NCBI GenBank assembly: GCA_030544235.1
Contig: CM060469.1
Location: 13,014,017 to 13,078,016, forward strand
DNA length: 64,000 bases
Origin: Lepturacanthus savala
Lineage: Eukaryota; Chordata; Actinopteri; Scombriformes; Trichiuridae
Reading direction: 5' to 3'
Part shown: in pieces, positions 11,806 through 22,400 of the stretch
How positions within the stretch are numbered: position 1 is the stretch's first letter
Layout of the letters: each line of letters opens with the position of its first letter
Made by a program: the position numbers and the translations under genes
Notes under the pieces: model-generated
Databases searched by the model: none
The model's input: only the letters and a program-made list of their open reading frames with translations
What the model was told of the DNA's origin: nothing

Positions 11806-14665
11806 GACACACTTCCTGACGGTGACATAGTCATTCATTATATCAGGATGTGCTTCTGTTTACTTACTTTTTTTTTCTTTTTTTAAACTGTATAGTCACT
11901 TTGTTTATAAAAAGATTGCTTGCTGTTGAGAGGTGAGAGGAAGAGGGGCTATGAACCTTTCACAGAAAAACGCACTCTGAAGTCTGCAAACGTCGTTTGT
12001 GTATATTTGTTTGTAAATACATATACACAAAACACTCCTGTACAAAAAAAGGCTCTGTGGTACACCATCTTTGGCAAAAAACAAGACAAAAACGAAAAAA
12101 ACGACAAAAAAAGTATCAACTTCTTTCATTAGCATACAGTTTTTTTCCTATGAATTTATGGTAGTATTGATACTGTGATAATGGGTTTTGTTCACTTGAT
12201 TAATAGGACTACACAGAGCTGAGTGGTGTTGAGTAAACAATCGGTAAGGAGCAATAGTCAGAGACAAGAGGTTCCTTCCAACCAGCCTCTTAAACCCTCA
12301 CAACTCCGCACTACTGCAACAGCTCTGGCACCAGAGTAATACTAACTAGGGCTGGTAAAAACAGTGACAAGATGATTTAAGAGTAATTAAAGATTTTTTT
12401 TTTTTATTTATCTAATTTATGGACCAGGTTTGAAGGTGTTGATAATTTGACTGCTTTTGATTCTGTCATGTTGAAGTGCTCCTTTTCTCATGGCGGAGCC
12501 TACTTGAGTCTGAACTGCTGTAAAAAAAAAAAAAAAAAAAAAAAGGAAAAAAACAAACAAAACAAAAACAAACAAAAAAACGAATGTCTGGTATAGTAAG
12601 GACTTTATCTCTGCTTTCTATTTCTTATTGAGACATTTCCAGTTGTACTTGCCATCACGTCTCCATCCATGATAATACTGTTTGGTTTCTTTAGGAGCCC
12701 TCACATCTGTTCTGTTTGATTTTTAACAGGGGGAAGAAAAAAAAAAAGAAAAGAAAAACTCGTATTTCCTCTTGGGTTTATAGACGCAGCGCTGTAATGC
12801 AGACCTAGAAAAATGTACAGTACGAACGTAGGTGGAATTTTTTTATCAGTGATTGAAGACCTATGCGGGTCCATGCTTGCTATTTGTAATTTAACACAAA
12901 AAAAAAATTCTGTTGTTGGTTTTTTGCATTGTTAATTTCCAGTTTTTTGAGGCTTGCTTTGATAGTGCCAGTGAAGTGCAGATATACTTTTTTTGGTCTT
13001 TGACCTTTTCTACAGGTGACTTATCCTTCATCCTCATTAAGGGCTATCACAGTGCATCAGGCATCAGACAGTGGGGAGTGGAGTACAGGACCACAATGAA
13101 CCAAGTCATCCACTACTAATCCTTGTTTATAAATGGAGATTAATTGTGTGTGCTATAAGAAGTATAAGCAAGGTGTGTGTAGAGAGTTTACCAACACTAA
13201 GCAGTTTTGTCTCTATTTCTTTATGTATCTGGCCCTTTTGGTGAATTAGGTGGACCCAGTATGTGGCTCTTGGACCTTCAACTATTTCTTGTTTCGTTGT
13301 ATGCATTGGTATGACAGTTCTCCTGGAATACCTCATGCGGTATAGAAACACTTATCACTAAAGACACTACTACCAGGATGAGTATTGCATGTTTTCCGGG
13401 GGTATTTAAGTTGTAGCTGGTGGCCAATCAATTCTTTAAAGACCATGCTTGTGGCTTTTTGCACGTTTCAAACCATTAACTACATTTCTCATGCGTTATT
13501 GTTGACCGTTTCCCTCGTTTTTTATTGATTTGATTCCCACCTTCCAGGCAGCTACTGGTTTCTGTTCATCACCATGAGGTCTGTAACTTTCCGGTTTGAT
13601 ACTTTTTTTTTTTTTCTTTTTAATTTTGTTATTGCTTTTCTGTAAAAAGAAAATGTTATAGAGGAAATGCAGCATTTAGAGTAGCTTGGACATAAGAGCA
13701 TTTGTATATAAGCCTTGCATTAAAAATCGTCATATTCTTATAATTAAGGAGGAAACAATCAAGACGTAAAGGATCATGTAAATTAGGTCTTTTCGTACAT
13801 GAAAACTGAGCAGTCGGATTTTCTAACAAGAATTTGAACGCAACATCTCACCAGTCTCAACTATAGTATAGAATTTGGTGGAAGATGACCGTATTGTTTC
13901 AAGCATCTTAACCAAAACAAAGCAAGAAACAGGAAGTACAGATGCTTTCATATTCATTGTCCACATTTGCCCCTTTTTATTAAAGCGTTACACCATAACC
14001 TATCACACTAATCCGAGGTCACTCCAGCTTGATTACCTTAAATGAACAGAAACCCTACACTGCCTAAAAGGTGAGAAACCAATTCAAACATATACGGTAT
14101 GCTTCCAAAAATACTAAGCAAGTCTGAACACTAACTTAATGAAGCTAAAATGTATATTTGAAAAATAAAAATGCCAGTGTGGTCTGTAACTGCCATTTTG
14201 TCTGCTGCAAATTATACTAACCTTGTTCTGAGGAAGCAGACGGCCAACCATTAGATGGAGACTGCTGTCATAAAGAGGGTCCGGATTGGTCGGGGCGCCA
14301 GTATTAAATGAGTGGAAAGATAAAGCATTATGGATACCCAAGTATTTATCAGTGTTCAGATTTCCGGCTTAAGTGCAGCTCACTTCGATGGTGACTTTAA
14401 AACCTCGACTCTACAACTTCTGGCACATGGTCAAGGGCTGCCTGGCAAGTTGTTAGCGCGGCGGTTTTGTTAGCGGCCCAGTGTTGCACAGTGTGTTCAT
14501 GACACATTATCTCAACATGTATGAGGTGGGAAAGAGGGAAGGCAGTCCGTATGAAACTTCTCATTCTTTCGTTCTTATTCTCTTTGAGTATCGACCAGTG
14601 GGGAAGACAGGATTGTTTTTTTTTTCTTTTTTTGTTTTCGCTGCATTTTATTTATTGCCTTGAAT

Positions 14666-14671
14666 AATAAA
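14666..14671 (+). terminator. gna11: Candidate poly(A) signal for gna11
   Basis: AATAAA followed within 15-60 nt by GT-rich DNA (ggtgttagg, gggtgtgttctg), the usual cleavage-site layout. Confidence 0.45.
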
Positions 14672-15497
14672 AGCTGGTGTTAGGCATTGCTGGCCCTTCG
14701 GGTGTGTTCTGTACCTTCCTGTGGGCTTGTTTGTTTGAATAATTGGAATACTTATCTTTCAGACATAAAGTTCATGCATATTCAAAGATTCGAGCTTATT
14801 CCCTAATTTTTGTGTGTTTTTCATCTTTCTCTGTATAAGAAAACATTACCAGAACACTAATATTTAGGACCACTTGATTTATTTCTTTTTCCTCACTCCA
14901 ATGAAACCTGAAGGTCAATTGTGTAGTGGTGTATAAAATACTGTTTTTTTTTTTTTCTTCCTCTTTATTTTGTATGTAAACCAAATGTAAATTATGTATT
15001 ATACTGAGTGTGCCAATCCCACTCTGTTTAGAGCCAGGCTCTCTCTAAGTGCCAACGCTGTGGTCGTCATCAGTGGACCACCACCTGAGATGGTCCCCCT
15101 TTTTAAATAAAACACACCAGAGACTAAAAGGATAGGCAATTAAGTACACACAAAGACTTTATTCTGTATTTAAGATTGAAGATTTAAAAGATAATCTGCT
15201 GTTTTTTAAGAAACTGTAATTATAATTGCATGTGCTGTTTATTTTGTGTTGGAAGTGAGGGCTTGGGTGTTTTCGTTGAAGCAGGGCCCTCGATGATGAA
15301 GGGGTTCCAATCAGTTGGTTATTATCGATTATTGATTTACATAACTCTTTGCCATATTTTTTTTTTTTTTTTTTACGTGTTTCATGTATTTGTTTCAACC
15401 ACTGTTGCCTGATCCTCATTCAAACATGAACATGACTTATGATCATTGCCGCCTTCTAAGAGAGAAACATAATGACAAGGTATCTGTTTTAAATTGA

Positions 15498-15503
15498 AAT
15501 AAA
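15498..15503 (+). terminator. gna11: Candidate distal poly(A) signal for gna11
   Basis: AATAAA followed about 25 nt later by a strongly GT-rich stretch (tggtgtgcgtgttgagtggg). It would give a 3'UTR of about 5.2 kb. Confidence 0.45.
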
Positions 15504-15524
15504 TTTGTTCCTATACTTGCTGAT

Positions 15525-18250
15525 GGTGTGCGTGTTGAGTGGGTTTCATGATTTTGTATGTTCGAAGTTGTGAGCCACACTGTATTGAAGAAAATCTGAG
15601 GTTGTGCAGCAACTAATGGATATTCTCGTTATCAAATAATCATTTCAGTCTTTCAAATGAATAAAAACAAGTGGAGAAATGCATTAACGATTTCTTAAAA
15701 TGTCACAGTGTTTTCTGCGATGTGCTTGTTTTGTCTAACAATCCAAAACGTTAAATGCATTAAATGACCTATGACAAAGGGGGGAAAAAAAGAGTACATA
15801 GTCACACACGAGCAGCCGAAACCAGAAAATATGAAACGATTATGCAATGGTTAATATAATGGCTGATTAGTTTTCATTTTTTAAATAAATCACTGCTAGT
15901 CTGAGTTGAAATATTACTGAGTTCACTCATTGTATTAAGGGTTACCTTAGACATTAGTTGGGGCACAAACTGATGGAAATTGTAAGCGTGCTAATTTCAC
16001 CCAATACAAATCCCAAATTGTTTCGTGTTTTAAAATTAAATAGTATTTTCTTGGTGCTTTTCAAATGGCATAACCCACCCTCCTACTCTCCTACCCAGCA
16101 AACGTACCCTGTAGCCTCCACCTTCAGACTTCACATGGCAGCTTTATTATATTCCAGAGCCACAGCAGGCTTCTCCTGCAATGAATGAATACTATTTGTC
16201 TCCATTCAGGTCAGATTTCCTGTATGAGTCAGTCAGTTTGTGGTAATGTGATTTTACACAACTTAGGAACATTCTTCATGTGAGTATAATATAAATGACA
16301 TAATGAATGTCTTAAAACCAGATTTTGACTTCCTGTACAAGACTAGCTGCATAGACGTGGACTTTTTTTTATCTAAAACTTCATTCAACAAATAATAGTA
16401 CACAACATGATACAGGAGTGCTGATAATAACAAAAATTGTATTTAAGTATGTTTACAATAAAGGATAAAAGAAAAAAAAGTGTTAAATGATATATAATTC
16501 AAATCTTAATATAACATATGCTGTTACTAATAACAAACACAGTCTTTTAAACTATGTTAACTATTTATTCACAAACAAAATGTTTGTAACAAACAAAAAC
16601 ATGAGAAAAATGAAATATTATGAAGGTACAGTATATGTGATGAAACCCCCTGAGGTCAAATTAATTTGACCCTTTACCTTGTCACATAGGGGTAATAATG
16701 ACAGACCTACTGTTTACTTGAGGGTTAGTGTAATATAACAAAAAATATTTAGAGATCAAAGTCATTATTTTTAAGTACATTCCAGATTATAGGCTGTTGT
16801 TACTAATAGATATACATAAGTTAATACTATATTTGGAACTGCAAAATCATTGTAATTAATGAAATGTCCAGACATTGGCATGCACTTTAAGGCGATTCAC
16901 ACCTTTCATCCTCCCAATGAGTGTCCCAGGTTCTGGCCTGAACTGTCCCACATTAGGAAAGGCACCTAAACTAGGACATTTTCGCACAAGGAGCACTTTT
17001 TTACAGGCCACTTTCTATCTGAGCTTGATATTTGCATTCTCTTTTCTGATATGATTAGAAAACACCATGTGGATTTCAGAATGGCATTGGGAGCAGATAT
17101 AATATATTCTTATCAGCTTCATAAAAAATATATATATATATAGATGCTGTTCCAACTGGATTTAGGATTATATATTGCAGTCAACCTTCATTGTTGCATA
17201 TTCCAATTATTTATTGTACACATCACATTAATTGTTCTTGTTTCATACACTTCACATCTTTATCCACAGCACAATAGTCTAATAGTTTTATTCCATTCAT
17301 TTTGTTTCAAATTAAATACTACTTAATTTTTACTAGTTTATTTTTGTTATATTTTGATTCTGTTGTGTTTATGGTATCAAATACCAACACACATTCTTTA
17401 TGCTTGCTTGGCCACTTGAAATGAAAAGTGTGGTACAAATTAAATATGTATTATTATTTTATTATTAAAGTTCCCATATGGTACACTTTTCCTTGGTTGC
17501 AGTGTTGATATCCTTAACAGGCTATATGTGTGTGTTTAGGCACCAAGAATCATCTCAATGTAATTTTACATGTCCTCTCTCAAGCTTTACTCTCAGATTC
17601 TAGAAAGAACAGGTTGTTTCATGTCTCCTTAATATTAACGTGCCTCTCCTCTGACAGGATGATTTGAATGGCTGTAAGTGGGGGTGACCAGTGAATGTAT
17701 AGTCATAGTGAACTTCAATGACCAGTGAATGTATAGTTGTGACATAACAACTTCATAGTCATAATGACTCATTTTAAAGGCCAGCGAAATGAAAGTTAAA
17801 GCATTTGTTTTTACCTAATTCCAAGTGAAACATTTTTTTAAACAATTACAAGGGAGATTTAATTACAATTACAAGAGAAAATCAAATCCCCAACTACATT
17901 GCTGATTAGATAGACTTTTATAAAAGCCCATGAGTCGTCAAACATTTGAAACAGTGGAGGACAGAAGCTGCAGGAAAGTGACCAAATATATCAAACATGT
18001 TATATATTAAAACGCATGTTAAACATTATTTAATGTAGGTGGTTTATGTTCATTACCCCTCTGCCTGGGTGCCTAGTAGCAATGAGGCCCCAGGCATGTG
18101 CTTTAATCCTGCTCCGATCCCAACAGAAACCATTTCTAAATGTCTTGTGTTCAGCCATGTTTCAGCAACAGAAAGAGTGAATTAAAAAAATAAATAAATA
18201 AACAAAAAACTGACTTTGCCTGCTGCCTCTTCTCTGGGCTCCTGTAGCTC
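15525..18250. other. gna11-tle5 intergenic region
   Basis: AT-rich, with no supported gene. A 19-bp direct repeat (tgaccagtgaatgtatagt) occurs twice near 17685 and 17720. The stretch at about 17400-17470 resembles a non-LTR retrotransposon 3' end running into TATT repeats, weakly supported. Confidence 0.6.
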
Positions 18251-18254
18251 TGTC

Positions 18255-18870
18255 TGTACAAATACAGCTGTCTAAAAATACTCCATTACAAGTAAAGGCC
18301 ATGAATTCAAAATGTTACTTAAGTAAAATTCCAAAATTATTATCAGCAAAATTTACTTTGAGTACAAAAATAAAAGTGTATAAAAGTATATATATATATA
18401 TATATATATTATATTAGCTATACTTGGTTTTATCACCAACAAATAAATGTAAGAGCATTTTAATACTACAGGTCATTAAAGTGGAGAAATAGTAATATTG
18501 TATTACTGTATCATATATATAAATGCATCATATATATGTATGATGCATATATGATATATATTATATCATATAAGCTAAGCTTTATAATAATTATTATAGC
18601 AACATCCTGCATTCAGAACATTCACTCAAATGCATTATGATAAAAAAGCCAACAAAAGTTAGAATATTCATGTATTATCAAAGATGCCTTAAGAGTTAAA
18701 ATGTCAAATATTTTTAATATAAAAATTAAGTGGCAAATAATGTAATGAAGAAAAAGAAGTAAAAAAGGTAAAAGAAAAAGAAGTATAAAGTGTCATCACA
18801 TGGAAATACTCAAGTAAAGAACAAGGGTACAAGTACCTCCTTTTATTGTACTGTACTTTAATTAATGTAC
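18255..18870. repeat. Dispersed DNA-transposon-like repeat with TA tracts
   Basis: The outer parts (tactccattacaagtaaa near the left, actcaagtaaagaacaagg and gtacttgtttttac near the right) are the well-known fish repeat built from permuted 'acttaagtaaaagtac' words. The centre has TA microsatellites at 18388-18410 and 18513-18560. Superfamily is not certain. It ends about 30 bp before the CpG-rich tle5 promoter region. Confidence 0.5.
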
Positions 18871-18899
18871 TTGTTTTTACAATAATTATTGTTGTTTAA

Positions 18900-19394
18900 A
18901 GATGTATTGCAGCACAGAAACAGACACCAGATCAATGCGCCTCGGTGCTGCGGCGCTGAGCGTCAGTTCCGCTCTACGTCACGCGGGGCGCCCGCTCCTC
19001 CGCCGCTCGGTTTGTTTTCCGGTGATGCTGCTCTTCTCTTCAAAGCAGAGGAAAGTCGGGGGCTCATGTGTCAACATCCAGGGTTTCCCCGGGGAGGCGT
19101 AACGTTAACATTATTCCAAAAAAAAAAACTGATGTTCCTTTGAAGACCCTTTTATTCGTGTGTTAGCCTTTTCATCCTCGCACGCGGCGGGTTTCCTGCC
19201 GTGAAGACGACAAGACGATCCGTGGCCGCTGCCGCTTTGACGCTAGCTAACGCTGTTTTAAACGATGACAGAGTACAAAGTGCGAATAGCGTCTCCAATC
19301 ATTTAAACACTAATATCTGGGGACCTGTTAGCTTAGCCGGCTAGCCTGGTAATCTGGTTAGACTTGAGGAGACACGGCGACACACACTGCTGAC
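18900..19394 (+). promoter_or_regulatory. tle5: tle5 CpG-rich promoter and 5'UTR region
   Basis: There is an abrupt rise in G+C and CpG immediately before the tle5 start codon, including ctacgtcacgcgggg and cgccgctcgg. No TATA box was seen. The transcription start cannot be placed from sequence alone. Confidence 0.6.
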
Positions 19395-19421
19395 ATGATG
19401 TTTCCTCAATCAAGGCACTCG
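19395..19421 (+). CDS. tle5: tle5 exon 1 (coding part)
   Basis: It encodes MMFPQSRHS, identical to the human start; the donor is TCG|gtaagt. Phase 0. Confidence 0.95.
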
Positions 19422-22400
19422 GTAAGTTGGTTAGTGGAACTAGTCGCAAACTAAACTGGGAGCTGCGCTAACGCTAGCTAGCAGCCGACCTACAGCTGGT
19501 GGTGAGGCTAACGCCGCAGCTGCAGGGAGCTGACAGCTTCTCTCACAAAGCCTCAACACCTCCTCACGACTTCTGCACCGTCACGTCTGAGAATACACGT
19601 CGGCTTACAACTTTAAAATGTGATTTAGCCGCTAACTGCGGCACTAACCCGCCTGTATTCAGCTCCACACGTTAGCATGTCGGCAGCTAGCTACGACTCA
19701 AAACAGCTAATTGAAGTTAGGAGTCGCTGAGTGAGTCCGTGTGTTGTTTTTTTCCTGCTTAAAATCGCTGTTTCCACTGTCAACAAAGCAAAGTGCAGCA
19801 AGAAATGATTAAACAAGAGGCAACCTTTGACTTAACGACTGGGACACCTCGTGGAAAATGTTATCCAGGAAATAATTTAATGAAAATAACAAATATCGGT
19901 CTGAATTTCAAATAATAGTTATTAACCGTATTGGTATAGCAGCTTGAAGTGCTTTATAATCATTAAACCCTTGTTAAGAAACCATAAAGAAGAGCGTTAA
20001 GATCTATTCAAGATGCGGAGAGAAACATCTAGGGAAAATAATGATAAACAGATAGTATGTAGTAGTTGCTTTCTCTGAATTGTCACTGTCGTACATCTGC
20101 CATAAACAGATGTACTTATAGTGATGAGAATCTGCACTGAGCTGAAGCTTCATTATTTTTTAAGCTTCCTACATCAAGCTATTTCTCAGATATATGAGAT
20201 CTGCTTTTATGCGAAATGAGACAAATATCTGCTCATTGACGACATTTAACTGTTGAAATTGCAGATACATCAATTTAAATAGAACAATTAATGGATTGAT
20301 TAATAAGCAGTAAATTAATTGGTAACTGATTGAAATAATTAATAGAAAATTGCAATTAATAGACTATATAAAACAAATAGTCTAATAATTATACAGTTTT
20401 AAAGAAACAAAATCAAAATATTTGATTAAAATCCTGATTTTATTTTACTACATAACAATTAATTCAGTAGTAAAGGTTTTGGACTGTTGGTTGGATAAAA
20501 AAAAAAAGCTAATTGAGGACATTATTGTGTGCTTTGAGAACATGTAAAGGCCATTATTCCACACTTTTTTACATTTTTCAGGCAGAATGACTAATGGATT
20601 ATACTAAAAACAAATCACTGTCAACCACCAAACAGTGAAGAAAATGACATTGCAAAAAACACAGATATGATTAATAATGATAAATGTGATTTATATAGTG
20701 CTTTCCTAGGTGCTTAAAGACGCTTTACAAGAGATTATAATATTATTAAATAGAGACAAAACAAAAACTAGATTATAGGTTGAAAGTGAGAGTGAAAAGT
20801 TTGGTTTTGAGGGCTGCTTTAAGGGGCGGAAATGTGTTTCAGCGGTGGAGGAAAGGCTGCACCAAATATACATTTAATGGTTGCGTCATATTGTTGAAAC
20901 GCTACAGAGTGAAACCTAAACACTGCAATTCTACTGTGGCAGTATTTCTCCTCTTAAAGCCCTTTTATGAAACTTAGAACACTAATCCAATCCGCTAATC
21001 TGTCTTGGAGGATTTCTTTGAGGTCTGTCAGATATAATTTACGTTTTTTTTTAGTGACGTCTAACAACTATATTCTGGCTATTATCTGGATGACCTAAAA
21101 TTATTATTATTTTGTCTGACTGGCCTTTAAAAACCTAAAGATATAATCATTTAGGATGATTATGCACAATGAATATTAGGATAAGTATTTCTCCTTGATA
21201 AACGACTAAATAAATTATCCATTGATCATTTACCCAATTGTGAACACCTTGTCTGCCAAAATATTATTTTAATCTTCAGTTGATCTGACAAATGAATTGA
21301 TCTGATTTGTTAGTAAAAAAAAAAGTGAAAAATATCAACTCATTAAAATTTCAACTTTTCTTTAGAAAGGAAAGGATTAAAGGATTCATTGAGTAGTTCA
21401 ACTAATCAGTAATTCTACTAAAAGTAAACATATTAAACTTGTGCATTCTGGATGCAGAATGAAATTCAACCTCTGTGTCGATGCATCCTCTCTCTTTTGT
21501 CCCATAATCCCACTGGAAACCTCTTGCCCTTGTGCCACTTATTTAGAGAGTAATGAGGTTTAGAGCCCGTGATTAAAGCCAGGATTACAGTTTTGGAGCG
21601 ATGGGTTTAAGTGTAGTCTATACATAACCAGACCTCTAATGCAGCCTCTAAATACCTTTCGCATATGGCCAGCCGGCGTAGGCGAACTTTAATCTCGCCT
21701 TCTGTGAACATATTTCCTCGAATCACCACATTTTGTGTTGCTGAAAGAGCAGACAGATGTCGCATATCGTTGTCAAAGGCAGCTGTAGAATAAATTAGTT
21801 TATTCTGTTAATTGATAGTATGTGGTTAGTCAAACATGCTGCCGTCCTTTTTGATCTTGTTTTGCACTCGCATGAACATGAAGCCCCGTTAAGCCGACCT
21901 TCATTTAATGTATCCTCTCAAAGGGTTAATCTCAGAGGTTAAACTGCTGTTTCTAAACAAGCAATCATCAGTTTTTTTTAGCAGCACAAACACACACACA
22001 CACATGCACAAATGTAAGTGTATTTTACACGTAGATGGGTGTGTGTTTATGAACAATAATCATATTTTTCTGTTCTTGTTTCCCAGGCATCCTCTCAGTC
22101 TGGTCAACCTCTCAAGTTCACCACTTCTGACTCCTGTGACCGTATCAAAGATGAGTTCCAATTCCTCCAAGCACAGTACCACAGGTACAGTTTTACACAC
22201 ACACACACGGCACACTGAAAACTTTCATTTCACTAATATGCCAACACATCATCAGTACAAACAGTTACCAGAAGCAGTGTTTTATGTGCTCAGAACACAT
22301 TTATTCTTAATGTTTTTCTCCATGTTTCACTATGACCATGACAACTATAACTTACTTATTATTGTAGTTGGATACTGTACTTATGTACTTTCCCATTTTG

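Larger units (their letters stand above)
10277..15520 (+). other. gna11 3'UTR and downstream region
   Basis: Begins with CA and CAAC simple repeats (10376-10446) and contains TG/CG alternating DNA (about 10685-10745), many A/T homopolymers, an A-run at 12522-12544 and a CRE/CCAAT cluster (11603-11805). No other coding exon is seen. The UTR end is not certain: poly(A) candidates occur at 14666 and 15498. Confidence 0.55.

Noticed and set aside
15525..18900. A second G-alpha gene (gna15) next to gna11, as in human
   Set aside because: No P-loop, DVGGQ or NKKD coding segment is found on either strand.
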